Notes: a model not told the origin generated them from the letters alone. Counted from the stretch's first letter, positions 6,892 through 15,190 are shown. The stretch: DNA of 64,000 nt from Mediterraneibacter gnavus ATCC 29149 (GCF_008121495.1 NZ_CP043051.1:2499001-2563000); one strand, 5' to 3'. Numbers and translations are program-made.

Positions 6892-9338
6892 TCCACCTCA
6901 TTTCTCTGTACGGGCGGTCTGGTATCAAAGGCGTGTAGCAGTTCTTCAAAGACGGGGTGTATCTGCACCACACCGACACGCCCGTATAAGTCCTGCAATA
7001 AGCATTGTCCGTTCTCCAAATCACGAAGCCGTTTCTGGTTGTTCTCGTCGTCCTTGTCGATACCGAAAAATTCTAAGGTCTGCTTTATCTCGTTGATGTC
7101 AGTAGAACGGAAAGCGAATTTTAAGCCGATATTGTTTTTCAGACTTTCCTTTGACACGTCGCCAGAAGATTGTGTAACAAAATAAACGCCTGCCTGCATA
7201 GCTCGTCCAGCACGAACAAGCTTATTTGATAAGGTTTCCCCTTGTGCCACATTTAAGAACGCCCATGCTTCGTCCAAATCTACAATCTTAAAAATACTTC
7301 TGTCCGAATGGATAAAATCAAGGGCAAAGGTGCTAATCACAATTAGCATAGACACCGACAATAATTCAATGGTCGTGTATTCCTCAAAGGTCGTGTCTTT
7401 ATCTGGCAACACAAGGTCGGCTACTTGAATGATATTGAGCTGGTTATCCAGACTGATAGCATTTTCTACCGTACCGTCCGAAAACAGCAGATGTGCAAAG
7501 TCGTAGTCCGTGAAGCTGTCGATATGGTCTGCGATATTTCTTGATATGGGCGTATCTTCACGGCGTAGCTCGTCTATCACATGGAGCAAGCCCCGACTGT
7601 CGCTCTGGGTAACGGAACGAACCGCTTTACGAAGTACGGGGAATTTTTCGCCGTCCCTAGAGGAAATACCCGTAAGGAATGTCAAGATGTCGATTGCCAG
7701 ACTTTCAGCGTCCTTAACATTCTTCATAATCACGAATGGGTCAAGAAGTCCTGCATTGTCCTTGTCGCTGGTAAGATTTACGATATTGATTTCATGGGCG
7801 ATTTCTGGAAGTGTTTCTTTCCAGTTGCCACGCTCTGATTTTGGGTCTAAGATAACCGCTTGTCCCCCAAACAACACCGAATAATACACAAGAAGATTGT
7901 TGCAGAACGACTTTCCACCGCCAAGCGAACCGACAAAAGCAGAAGCAAGGGCATTTGTAACTGTGCCTTTTACGCCCTGCGAAGCTAAAGACGGTTGCAG
8001 GTACACATTTCTTCCCGTATCAACGGAATAGCCCATATAGATACCCGTAGTTTCCCCTAACTGCTGGGTCGCTCCAAAGCCAAGCCCTGCCAAGAAGTCT
8101 GATTTTACATACTGCACATAGTCATTGATATATCGCTTGCTGGCTGGAAGAAATTCAGAATGAAGCCCCAGCATATCCCCAGCAGGGCGCACCAGCTTTA
8201 CATTGAGGTCATCGTAAAAGTCCTTGACTTCATCACAACGGCGTTTCAGCTCGTCAAGATCGGGTGCAGACACCCGTATCACGTAGCTTAACTTATACAT
8301 ACTTTCTTTGCTCTGGTCTAAATCGGTTTCCAGCTCGTCCACGCTGTCTAATGCGTCCACCACATTTGAGCTGGTTTCACTTCCTGCTTGATAAGCGTGA
8401 TTGTCAAGGTCTTTCAATTCCTTTTTCTTATTTCTTACTGTGGTAAGAGCCTTTCTGTTCTCCACGATTTCTACATTCATAGAAGTATCAACGGGGAATG
8501 TGAATTGCTGTTGCTGGAAATAAAAGATTTCACTTGACGGAAAATCAAGCTCGCCAACAATCGCATTGACGGTAAAGTAGGACACATAGCTTTCCTTGTC
8601 CTCATGTTCCAATCGTAAATACCGCTGGCTTTCCTCAATCACACACCTTGTCGGACGGATAAGGTCGTAGTATTTTATCAGCGTTTCTTTCTGCAATTTC
8701 TTCTTTGGTAGCTGGTACTCATAATCTTCATAGGCGATACCGTCCCTGCCGTAAAGATGTTCCATGAGATACCCAAAATCGTTGATTTCCAAGCGACGCA
8801 CCTTAAAACGACGGGAGATTTTATTTTCCAGTAACTTTTCCATTTTCATGTAACGGTTGATTTCATCATTCGGCATGGAAACAAAGTCATTCATCAGCGT
8901 GTAGTTTACTTCATGGAGAAATTCCTTGAATGTCAGCCACGCCGATTTTTTGATGTTCTTCAGATTAAGCTGTTCTTCTGTAACCATGAGCTTAAAGCCA
9001 AGAAAAAAGCGGTAGTCCACTTGATTGTCCCCAATCATAGATACTAACGCTTCGGTCTGTTCGTCTATCTTCTGGTAGGCAACTTCCTTTAATTTTCCCG
9101 TTACCAGTTTCTTTGACTGCTCCTGCATACTTCGTATGGAGCTTTCTGTGGCAATCTGCAACGCATGAATTTTACCCTCACGGGACTGTGCAATGAGCTG
9201 TCTGAAACTGTCATGCACGATAAATTTCTGCTCTGCGGATAAGAAAGAATAGTTGTACGGTATCAGCTCATAGTAGGCGAATACCTCATTGTCCTTGTTC
9301 CAGACAAGGTTATTGTCAATATATTTTATCGGGAACAT
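6888..9338 (-). CDS. VirB4-family conjugation ATPase (Tn916 Orf16-like)
   Basis: An 816-aa cytoplasmic ATPase that powers assembly or secretion in the type IV-like conjugation system. The N-terminal half (residues 1-~430) is the VirB4 accessory region. The Walker A motif is GSLGGGKSF near residues 470-480 and the Walker B motif is FKIVDLDEAWAF in the last quarter, followed by GRAMQAGVYFVTQSSGD (sensor region). Length and motifs match the family, and no frame damage is seen. It overlaps tcpE by 23 bases upstream and the Orf15-like gene by 4 bases downstream. Confidence 0.95.
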   Translation of the reverse strand: MFPIKYIDNNLVWNKDNEVFAYYELIPYNYSFLSAEQKFIVHDSFRQLIAQSREGKIHALQIATESSIRSMQEQSKKLVTGKLKEVAYQKIDEQTEALVSMIGDNQVDYRFFLGFKLMVTEEQLNLKNIKKSAWLTFKEFLHEVNYTLMNDFVSMPNDEINRYMKMEKLLENKISRRFKVRRLEINDFGYLMEHLYGRDGIAYEDYEYQLPKKKLQKETLIKYYDLIRPTRCVIEESQRYLRLEHEDKESYVSYFTVNAIVGELDFPSSEIFYFQQQQFTFPVDTSMNVEIVENRKALTTVRNKKKELKDLDNHAYQAGSETSSNVVDALDSVDELETDLDQSKESMYKLSYVIRVSAPDLDELKRRCDEVKDFYDDLNVKLVRPAGDMLGLHSEFLPASKRYINDYVQYVKSDFLAGLGFGATQQLGETTGIYMGYSVDTGRNVYLQPSLASQGVKGTVTNALASAFVGSLGGGKSFCNNLLVYYSVLFGGQAVILDPKSERGNWKETLPEIAHEINIVNLTSDKDNAGLLDPFVIMKNVKDAESLAIDILTFLTGISSRDGEKFPVLRKAVRSVTQSDSRGLLHVIDELRREDTPISRNIADHIDSFTDYDFAHLLFSDGTVENAISLDNQLNIIQVADLVLPDKDTTFEEYTTIELLSVSMLIVISTFALDFIHSDRSIFKIVDLDEAWAFLNVAQGETLSNKLVRAGRAMQAGVYFVTQSSGDVSKESLKNNIGLKFAFRSTDINEIKQTLEFFGIDKDDENNQKRLRDLENGQCLLQDLYGRVGVVQIHPVFEELLHAFDTRPPVQRNEVE

Positions 9339-9714
9339 AGTTCACACTCCTTACTGCCGTGATTGTTTCATTCAAGGTCTGCTTATGCAGTTTTACGGCT
9401 TTTCCTGCATAAGTGATTTTAGGTCGCAGGGCATAGGTTATCTGTGATTTCAAAAAGCTGTACGGCTTCTTTCCGTCAAAGGTTTTCTGCGACATGAACC
9501 AAGTGAGAGCAACGGGAATACCAAAGTATTTGAGAAATGCTCCCTCAATCATGGAAAGTGGGGGAATATCCCCAAACAGAATGATGATAAATTCCGTAAT
9601 CACAAACCATGTAATCTGTGTAAAGGTAACGGGAAAGGGTAAGTTAAAGTCATTGATTGCATACAAGACTTTTTCCACGTTCCAGATACCCGTATAAGAT
9701 TTAATCTTTTTCAA
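9316..9714 (-). CDS. tcpE: TcpE-family conjugal transfer membrane protein (Tn916 Orf17-like)
   Basis: A 132-aa protein with two membrane segments (residues ~28-50 and ~58-78), separated by a short loop. The conserved YSYTG-like start (IKSYTGIWNVEKVLYAI) and the basic C-terminal region after KTFDGKKPYSFL are TcpE hallmarks. It starts at TTG 9714, with AAAGGAG about 11 bases upstream inside the preceding small ORF. It overlaps the VirB4 start by 23 bases, suggesting coupled translation of the channel components. Confidence 0.88.
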   Translation of the reverse strand: MKKIKSYTGIWNVEKVLYAINDFNLPFPVTFTQITWFVITEFIIILFGDIPPLSMIEGAFLKYFGIPVALTWFMSQKTFDGKKPYSFLKSQITYALRPKITYAGKAVKLHKQTLNETITAVRSVNYVPDKIY

Positions 9715-9808
9715 GTTCTTTCAGCTCCTTTCGTAAGTTTCTAAATGGAAAGGACAGCCATGTTTCAGACTGTCCCTTAAAGAGAAATACGCTGTCAGTA
9801 GCAACCAT
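9701..9808 (-). CDS. Possible 35-aa peptide between ardA and tcpE
   Basis: The frame MVATDSVFLFKGQSETW... ends in a charged segment (RNLRKELKELEKD) and overlaps the tcpE start by 14 bases. The ATG at 9808 lies 22 bases after the ardA stop, with only a weak GGAAG upstream. The frame extends upstream into ardA without a better start. It may be a real small gene or a leader whose translation exposes the tcpE RBS. Confidence 0.35.
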   Translation of the reverse strand: MVATDSVFLFKGQSETWLSFPFRNLRKELKELEKD

Positions 9809-9830
9809 GCTTGTCGCTGATCTTCCAGCG

Positions 9831-10334
9831 TTAATATGGTATCTCGCACATACCTCGGCTTGTTTCAATAAAGCAACCACCCATATCCAAATCTCGCCCG
9901 TAGGCTTCATAGTCAATGTAGTTCTGTAAGCTGGGTGGAATGTCCCCAAGTGCCTGCAATTCGTCTATGTAGTAGTAGGCAACGTCTGTCATGGTTTCAC
10001 AGTCGGGATAATAATAAATATCGTCCTTGTGTTCCACAACTTCTTCCAGCGTCCCGTAGTGGCTGATAAATTCGTCCAGACACTCTACGATATAGTCAGG
10101 AAGTTCCTCTATGATTTCATACATCTCATTGAGTTCTTCAATGGAAACATACTCGCCAATCGCAATGGGGAAGTTGTCGGTATCATGGATTGCGTATTCC
10201 TCATACTGTTCATTCAAGCCGATTTTTTCTTTCACATCTTCCTCGTCAATAGGAAAAGTGAACCAAGCACCGACTAAATAGCCCTCATTGTATTTGCCAA
10301 GATTAGCAATATAAACCGCCATATCATCAATCAT
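9831..10334 (-). CDS. ardA: ArdA-like antirestriction protein (copy 1)
   Basis: A 167-aa, strongly acidic protein from the ATG at 10334 (GAGGTGG upstream). ArdA proteins mimic bent B-form DNA and block type I restriction enzymes, protecting the ICE on entry into a new host. Family features seen here: an N-terminal strand pattern MAVYIANLGKYNEGYLVGAWF, the central acidic helices (ELPDYIVECLDEFISHYG), and the ending DLDMGGCFIETSRGMCEIPY (YGRDLDM). This is the canonical Orf18 position just before tcpE. It lies 17 bp after a second ArdA-like gene. Confidence 0.9.
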   Translation of the reverse strand: MIDDMAVYIANLGKYNEGYLVGAWFTFPIDEEDVKEKIGLNEQYEEYAIHDTDNFPIAIGEYVSIEELNEMYEIIEELPDYIVECLDEFISHYGTLEEVVEHKDDIYYYPDCETMTDVAYYYIDELQALGDIPPSLQNYIDYEAYGRDLDMGGCFIETSRGMCEIPY

Positions 10335-10351
10335 AAGCACCACCTCATTTC

Positions 10352-10855
10352 CTACTCTGGCAGTTCAAAGATACCGTGTTCTGTTACTAAAAATTTCCCG
10401 TGTTCCTGCAAGTGAGAAGCATAGGCTTCAAAGTCAAAGTAATATTCTTGACAGTCCTCGGATAAATGCTTGAATGTCGGGTCATTCATCAGCTTTTGCC
10501 TTGCAACATCTATCATGCTTTTGCAGTCGGGATAAACCGTAATCACGTTTCTGCAAATATAAAGTGCTTCTAAGTTTTCATACACGGTAAGAAGTGCTGT
10601 ATATTCTTCCTGCATATCGCTTGAAAGCTGGCGGTACATAAAATCTAGTTCGTTGAGCTGGTACACGCTTGTATGTTCGTGGACTTCATCAGCAAAGGGC
10701 AGTACCTTTTCGATAATGCGGTAATCTTGACTTTCTGCACCGACACCTAACTTTTCTTCAAACTCTGCAACATCTATCGGCAGGTCGAACCAGTATGATG
10801 TTGTTTCTTTGCCAGTTGTTCCTCTCGTTTCCACCAGCACCCTTGTTTCCTGCAT
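10352..10855 (-). CDS. ArdA-like antirestriction protein (copy 2, divergent)
   Basis: A 167-aa acidic protein of the same length and plan as the gene downstream: N-terminal strand region with SYWFDLPID, central acidic helices (SSDMQEEYTALLTVYENLEAL), a YPDC motif matching YYPDCETM in copy 1, and the ending FEAYASHLQEHGKFLVTEHGIFELPE aligned with the copy 1 ending. The sequences are clearly homologous but strongly diverged, so the duplication is old or the copies came separately. The ATG has AAAGGACGTGAGGA upstream. It overlaps the Orf19-like gene by 82 bases. Confidence 0.82.
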   Translation of the reverse strand: MQETRVLVETRGTTGKETTSYWFDLPIDVAEFEEKLGVGAESQDYRIIEKVLPFADEVHEHTSVYQLNELDFMYRQLSSDMQEEYTALLTVYENLEALYICRNVITVYPDCKSMIDVARQKLMNDPTFKHLSEDCQEYYFDFEAYASHLQEHGKFLVTEHGIFELPE

Positions 10856-11070
10856 TGTTCCTCACGTCCTTTCTGTTGTTTCATCACATCTTTTAAGCTC
10901 TGGTACGACATACCAAACACATACTTTGAAAAATCTTCTAACTGTTTTTCTTCATAATCGGCAGGGTTCAACCGTTTCATTTCCTGCCACACCTTACGCT
11001 TGTAAGAGGGCAGGTCGGAAATGTATTCACAGCCGACTTTTGCCTGCATATCCTTAAAAATATCGTTCAT
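10774..11070 (-). CDS. Conserved ICE protein, Orf19-like
   Basis: A 98-aa soluble protein from the ATG at 11070, which has GGAGTG 6 bases upstream; a longer frame reaching 11127 crosses the hairpin at 11102-11136 and is not used. The core (residues 1-65: YKRKVWQEMKRLNPADYEEK, then LEDFSKYVFGMSYQSLK) is helical. The last ~27 residues are Cys/Lys/Gln-rich and overlap the ardA-2 start by 82 bases. It occupies the Tn916 orf19 position. Function unknown. Confidence 0.65.
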   Translation of the reverse strand: MNDIFKDMQAKVGCEYISDLPSYKRKVWQEMKRLNPADYEEKQLEDFSKYVFGMSYQSLKDVMKQQKGREEQCRKQGCWWKREEQLAKKQHHTGSTCR

Positions 11071-11101
11071 GTAATCACTCCAATCTGAAATTTTAGGTAA
11101 G

Positions 11102-11136
11102 AAAAAAGCAGTCAATCCTAAGACCAACTGCTTTGC
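11102..11136 (-). terminator. Hairpin terminator of cassette 1
   Basis: AAGCAGT (11106-11112) pairs with ACTGCTT (11127-11133); on the minus strand it is followed by TTTTTTC. The 31-base sequence is almost identical to 15158-15188 (one difference, C versus T). It sits 3' of the small membrane protein gene at 11158 and in the leader of the next transfer gene. Confidence 0.7.
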
Positions 11137-11157
11137 ATATAAATATAAATTTGTAAA

Positions 11158-11466
11158 CTAAAATTTTCGGAAGTTTTTTTGTATTTTGTGTAGCCATAGT
11201 CCAGCAATACCAGCTATAATTGCCAAGAAAAAAACTGCGGTAGGAATAGAATGATTTTTTACTATAATCGCAATTACCCCAGATACTAAAATACCAATCC
11301 CTACGAATAAAACAGGTTTTCCTAATTCTTTTGCATATCCTTTTTTGTTATCAGTAGTATCAAATACTTTACCATGAACAAAAGAGTAATTTCCCTTTAA
11401 TAAAGAAATACTCACGAATATAAGGATAGCAGAAACAAACCACATCATTATACTAAATCCTAACAT
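11158..11466 (-). CDS. DUF3784-like small membrane protein (ICE cargo)
   Basis: A 102-aa protein with three predicted membrane helices (residues ~3-22, ~48-67, ~72-91). The hydrophilic stretch between helices 1 and 2 (HGKVFDTTDNKKGYAKELGK) resembles DUF3784 proteins. The function of that family is not known to me. The ATG has TTAGGAAGTG upstream. The gene has its own promoter (11504-11532) and hairpin (11102-11136), so it is an independent transcription unit placed between tcpD and the orf19-like gene. Confidence 0.72.
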   Translation of the reverse strand: MLGFSIMMWFVSAILIFVSISLLKGNYSFVHGKVFDTTDNKKGYAKELGKPVLFVGIGILVSGVIAIIVKNHSIPTAVFFLAIIAGIAGLWLHKIQKNFRKF

Positions 11467-11503
11467 AAAATATCACTTCCTAAAGTTGTATTTTTATATC
11501 CAT

Positions 11504-11532
11504 ATTATATCACCCCATTAACAACATCACAA
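11504..11532 (-). promoter_or_regulatory. Cassette 1 promoter
   Basis: On the minus strand TTGTGA (11527-11532), 17 bases, then TATAAT (11504-11509). The bases after the -10 box (ATGGATAT) match those after the cassette 2 promoter (ATGGGTAT). Confidence 0.7.
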
Positions 11533-11539
11533 TAAAAAT

Positions 11540-11761
11540 TTATGCACCGATAATCTTGTTGAATAGCTCTAACAGTACATCTTTCACACCGCCGGCGTTA
11601 AATACCAAACCGACAGCAATCAAGGCAACTACCAAGAAGCCGATAAGTTTGGAAAACTCACGCTTGAACCCTAAGTAGATACCGATAACCACAATCGCCA
11701 TAAGCACCAAGCTCTGTGCGTTTGATAAAAACCATTGATACAAATTGTTTCCGAAATTCAT
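11540..11761 (-). CDS. tcpD: TcpD-family conjugal transfer membrane protein
   Basis: A 73-aa protein with two membrane helices (residues ~17-30 and ~38-55) and a short amphipathic C-terminus (VKDVLLELFNKIIG), the TcpD / VirB2-like small subunit plan of TcpA-type systems. It follows the DUF3789 peptide gene with only one base between the stop and its ATG, so translational coupling is likely. Confidence 0.82.
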   Translation of the reverse strand: MNFGNNLYQWFLSNAQSLVLMAIVVIGIYLGFKREFSKLIGFLVVALIAVGLVFNAGGVKDVLLELFNKIIGA

Positions 11762-11762
11762 G

Positions 11763-11897
11763 TTATTTGTCCTCTCTTTCTTCTAATTGTTTCATTTCAC
11801 AGTCAGCTTCTTTGCCGACAGTCAAAATACACATCAAGACTATGCCGATACCCATTCCCAGAGATACCAGCAGGAAGTCTTTTAATAATATCCACAT
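11763..11897 (-). CDS. DUF3789-like 44-aa membrane peptide
   Basis: ATG at 11897 with AGGAGTG 8 bases upstream. The peptide starts MWILLKDFLLVSLGMGIGIV and ends in a charged tail (MKQLEEREDK). There is one membrane helix with a GMGIG core, which matches the DUF3789 peptides found between relaxase and tcpD in this ICE family. It ends one base before the tcpD start. Probably a minor channel component; role unproven. Confidence 0.78.
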   Translation of the reverse strand: MWILLKDFLLVSLGMGIGIVLMCILTVGKEADCEMKQLEEREDK

Positions 11898-11909
11898 TTT
11901 TTATCACTC

Positions 11910-13106
11910 CTAACTTTCCACCAAATCTTTTGCAGGGGTCGTCTGCTGTTTGATTATCATTTCATGTTTTTCTGTGAGCTTTGCCTGCTGTTCGATTGTT
12001 TCCATGTAGTCTGTACCGTTTCCCTTATCAATTCTTTTCAGCATTTTCAAGGTCGGTGCTACCTGCCTTTGTACCCAACGCAATGTACGGTCTAAGGTGT
12101 AAGGCTCTGGCTTTGTCGTCAGCTTCAAGCTCTGTCTGTTATCGCCGATAAACCAAGCCCAGCGGTCATTGAGTTTCCAGTCATTTTTCCGCTTGTCTGG
12201 TTCTTCATCAACAAACCGCACATACTGGTTGATGATAGAAAAGGCGGTCTGCTCTGCGTCATAATAGGTCAGCAAATCCCGTACTGCATAATAGGCACGT
12301 TCATTGCGAAGCCGTATCTCAAAACGGTTGATAATATCAGCTTCTTCCAGCGGTGTCCCCAGCTTGACGTACTGCTCATAGTCCTTTTCATAGATACAGA
12401 AATACACATCTGATTTCAGCGAACCAAGATAAAGGGTGCGTCCCATATATTCTCTGTCGTCCTCTCTGTGCTTGATAAGCTCGCCCGACTGGTAAAACTT
12501 ATAACTTCTGGACTTTCCGATATATTCCCGTTTCCTGCATTTTTCCGCAAGCTCTGGAATATCCAAAATGCCCGTATGGTCGTTGATAGCAAGGTCGATA
12601 CGCTTCATCACGCCACCGTCTACCAATGCGTCCATGAGGAAGTCATACCAGCTTCTTTGCTGTGCCAGCAGGTAACTTTCAAACTGCCTGCAACCACGCC
12701 CCTTTAACTCTAAAAGGACACCTTTTTCCTCGTCAGCCGACGTATAGATAAAGATGTCCCCTAAAGAATAATGCTCCGTATAGCTGTAATGTCCGTAATC
12801 TTCATGGAGCATATAATTGATATTCAGTTTTAATATATCTTTGATGATGTGCTGTATATCCAGCGTGGGAAAACGAATTTTCACATAATCAAACAGCATG
12901 GTAAGCGGTGCTTCTGGATTGAACCTTGCCAGTTCTTTATACAGAGTTTCCAGAAGTTCCTTTGACGGCTTCATTTTTCCACTTTCTATCTTGTTGAGAT
13001 ATTCCCTTGTGATACCAGAAGCCACCGCCAGTCTGCCTTGTGAGATACCGTAAGCAATCCGCTTCTCCCGTAATTCTTTTATCCATTGTTCTTCATTCAG
13101 AACCAT
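11910..13106 (-). CDS. Rep_trans-family relaxase MobT (Tn916 Orf20-like) with N-terminal HTH
   Basis: A 398-aa rolling-circle-type relaxase that nicks oriT and starts transfer and ICE replication. Residues 5-60 form an XRE helix-turn-helix (GISQGRLAVASGITREYLNKIESGK). The Rep_trans domain follows (~70-340), with the metal-binding/catalytic region VMKRIDLAINDHTG near residues 165-180 and a YMGRTLYLGS motif around residue 220. The C-terminus is a Gln/Lys-rich tail. It lies next to the hairpin-rich DNA at 13180-13313, the expected oriT side. Not fragmented. Confidence 0.9.
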   Translation of the reverse strand: MVLNEEQWIKELREKRIAYGISQGRLAVASGITREYLNKIESGKMKPSKELLETLYKELARFNPEAPLTMLFDYVKIRFPTLDIQHIIKDILKLNINYMLHEDYGHYSYTEHYSLGDIFIYTSADEEKGVLLELKGRGCRQFESYLLAQQRSWYDFLMDALVDGGVMKRIDLAINDHTGILDIPELAEKCRKREYIGKSRSYKFYQSGELIKHREDDREYMGRTLYLGSLKSDVYFCIYEKDYEQYVKLGTPLEEADIINRFEIRLRNERAYYAVRDLLTYYDAEQTAFSIINQYVRFVDEEPDKRKNDWKLNDRWAWFIGDNRQSLKLTTKPEPYTLDRTLRWVQRQVAPTLKMLKRIDKGNGTDYMETIEQQAKLTEKHEMIIKQQTTPAKDLVES

Positions 13107-13194
13107 ACCCCCAATCTATAAAGTGTGAAGTTTTTTAAGGCGACTTCACAGCCGATTTTTGTTAGAAAATCATGCCAGAAGCCTTATGTTTCCT

Positions 13195-13313
13195 ATGTTT
13201 TTTGTCTATTGTCTATTTGTAAACGTACCCCTCTGTTAGATACCGAGGGGTTTTATCAGCGGACGGGACAAGCCCCGTCCGCCAAGAACGGAACTTGCGG
13301 TTGAGAACCGCAA
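13195..13313. other. Candidate oriT / relaxase-recognition region with three inverted repeats
   Basis: Three hairpins lie in a row: ACCCCTC / GAGGGGT (13227-13233, 13245-13251), GCGGACGGG / CCCGTCCGC (13259-13267, 13274-13282) and TTGCGGTT / AACCGCAA (13295-13302, 13306-13313). The first, with CTAACAG at its loop on the minus strand, resembles the nick-site hairpin described for Tn916/ICEBs1-type oriT. The position between coupling protein and relaxase genes is the expected one. The nick position is not proven. Confidence 0.6.
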
Positions 13314-13747
13314 AACCCGTCCTTGTCGTCCGTGTCTGTGTCCTGCTGTGAACCTTGTATGCCCTCATAGATAACCGCAAAATCTATTCTTTCATCTGAA
13401 AGTGCTTCTTTCATTTCTTCAGACAGCCCTTTAAGAAATACATTACATTGCAGACAAGCCTTATCTAAAACTCGAAATCGAAAATAGATTATCCTGCTTT
13501 CAACGCAATGTCTACTTTCCAACCTCATTCTAAACTTATGAGGAATGTTGATTTTTTCACGAATAACATCATCAATGATTTTATCTATCCTTGAATGAAA
13601 TCGCAGATTTGGATTGACAGAATAATCTAAAAAACAATCTAACATATATTTCCTGCAATCCGTTGTAAAAATATCTGTATTCAAGCACAAACAGAGGTAG
13701 TTTTTCTCTGTGGGTGCGTGATAAACATTTAATGTGTCCTTATTCAA
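13256..13747 (-). CDS. Hypothetical protein between coupling ATPase and relaxase
   Basis: A 163-aa soluble frame starting at TTG 13747, inside the end of tcpA (GGAAGATGTGA upstream). The middle (residues ~30-115: YMLDCFLDYSVNPNLRFHSR, then RIIYFRFRVLDKACLQCNV) looks like a real fold with five cysteines. The last ~30 residues are low-complexity (DTDTDDKD) and come from the DNA of the two inverted repeats at 13259-13313, so they may be non-functional. I do not recognise the family. Its place beside oriT makes a relaxosome accessory role possible, but nothing in the sequence shows it. Confidence 0.55.
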   Translation of the reverse strand: MNKDTLNVYHAPTEKNYLCLCLNTDIFTTDCRKYMLDCFLDYSVNPNLRFHSRIDKIIDDVIREKINIPHKFRMRLESRHCVESRIIYFRFRVLDKACLQCNVFLKGLSEEMKEALSDERIDFAVIYEGIQGSQQDTDTDDKDGFCGSQPQVPFLADGACPVR

Positions 13748-15131
13748 TCACATCTTCCTTTCCTTGTTGTTCTGGCATGACTTGTCTTTCTTGTGCAAGC
13801 CTGCCGATTGTTTGTAAAAAATCATGTCCTTTGGGGACTAAAGGCGTGTAAAATTCGCTTATCACGCTTGTTCCCATATCACAATAGCCACGCCCCTTGA
13901 TACGCTTCTGGAAAAACTGCTTTTTCACATCTGAACCGAACAGCATACCGTAACCTAATTCGCTGATACGCCCAAGTCCCACACGGAAATTGAAGTTATC
14001 TCTGATACCGTCAGAGAAATACTTTGCGTCTGGACGCTGGCAGGCAACGATAAGGAAATAACCTGCTTGTCGTCCTAACATAACGATTTTCTTTAACTGG
14101 CTAAGCAAGCCCACGCTTTCCTTTGTCCCCAGCATTTCAAAAAATGCCACATATTCATCAAAGATAAGAAAGCAGGGTGGCAGTCCCAGATAGGCGTAGT
14201 TTTCGCCCGTCTTATAGTTCGGGTGTTGCTTCATTTCCTCACTTCGCTGTACCATTCCCTCATAAAAGGCATTGACACAATCAATCATTTCTTCTTTGGT
14301 GTGATACACATTTCCCATAACTGTCCCTAAGTCTGCAAGGTCAGCGTTCTTCGGGTCTAAGATGTAAAGGACAGCGTTGGTATGCAGTAAGGCTTCAATA
14401 AGCGTCAGCAGAAAATAAGTTTTACCGCCACCCGTTCCACCAGCAATCAGAGCGTGAGGGAGTGCGTCATATTCCCAGACAAGATTTTTCATCAGTTTCA
14501 GACAGCCGTTTTCTGCCCGTACTTCATCAATGGTAATGCGGTTCGCTATCATATCATAAAGCAGGGTATATTCAATATAGCCGTCATGCAGGGTCTTGTC
14601 GGTCAGCTCACAATATAAGCCACTTTCCAATTTATCCTCTAACCGTAAAAGCTGGTCTTGATATTTTCCCAGCGTAATTTCACAGCGGATATGAAGCAGT
14701 CCCTTTTCCATTTGATAATAAATCTTTGGAAACCAGACGATTTTTTCCCTTGATCTGCTTTGCAGGTCAGTAAAAAAACCGCTGTCTTGTACGGTATCGG
14801 CTTCATACCACTTATTTTCCAGTACCATTCTTGCCAGCTTTTGACGGTGCAGGAGCTTCTTGAAACTATCGTAACAGAAGTGGTAATACAGAAAAACGAC
14901 CAATGCACAAACACCAGTCGCTATCAGTATAGTTATGAAGTTGTAAGGGGAAAGCGTCAAGCCGTTCTCTAACAAGCTGAAATGTTCCCAATCAGTACGC
15001 ATGAGCTGTTTGATATTCAGTAGCAGGAGAACCGCCACGAATACAAACAGAAGCGTTCCTATGGAAAAGTGGTAGACAAGGTGCTTGTCGCTGGCTCTGA
15101 TACGGTGTCCTTTGTTAAAAATCTTTTGCAT
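13740..15131 (-). CDS. tcpA: TcpA coupling protein, FtsK/SpoIIIE ATPase (Tn916 Orf21-like)
   Basis: A 463-aa membrane-anchored DNA pump linking the relaxosome to the channel. Two membrane helices occur near residues 22-42 and 55-75. The Walker A motif is GGTGGGKTYF (about residue 230) and Walker B is PPCFLIFDEYVAFFE (about 325), followed by GRQAGYFLIVACQRPDA, the FtsK/TcpA signature. The ATG has GAAAGGAGTG upstream. The end overlaps the next frame by 8 bases. A foreign membrane-protein cassette separates it from the upstream ydcP genes. Confidence 0.93.
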   Translation of the reverse strand: MQKIFNKGHRIRASDKHLVYHFSIGTLLFVFVAVLLLLNIKQLMRTDWEHFSLLENGLTLSPYNFITILIATGVCALVVFLYYHFCYDSFKKLLHRQKLARMVLENKWYEADTVQDSGFFTDLQSRSREKIVWFPKIYYQMEKGLLHIRCEITLGKYQDQLLRLEDKLESGLYCELTDKTLHDGYIEYTLLYDMIANRITIDEVRAENGCLKLMKNLVWEYDALPHALIAGGTGGGKTYFLLTLIEALLHTNAVLYILDPKNADLADLGTVMGNVYHTKEEMIDCVNAFYEGMVQRSEEMKQHPNYKTGENYAYLGLPPCFLIFDEYVAFFEMLGTKESVGLLSQLKKIVMLGRQAGYFLIVACQRPDAKYFSDGIRDNFNFRVGLGRISELGYGMLFGSDVKKQFFQKRIKGRGYCDMGTSVISEFYTPLVPKGHDFLQTIGRLAQERQVMPEQQGKEDVIE

Positions 15132-15157
15132 AAATCAATCACTCCTTTCTGGGTATG

Positions 15158-15190
15158 AAAAAAGCAGTCAATCCTAAGACTAACTGCTAA
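15158..15190 (-). terminator. Hairpin terminator of cassette 2
   Basis: AGCAGT (15163-15168) pairs with ACTGCT (15183-15188); on the minus strand a TTTTTTC run follows. It shares 30 of 31 bases with 11102-11132 and lies just upstream of the tcpA RBS. Confidence 0.7.

Noticed and set aside
9701..9949. 82-aa frame before tcpE
   Set aside because: Its first 47 codons overlap the end of ardA in another frame; only the last 35 codons could be a separate small gene, listed with low confidence.
10774..11127. 117-aa version of the Orf19-like protein
   Set aside because: The extra N-terminus is translated from the cassette hairpin; the ATG at 11070 has the proper RBS.
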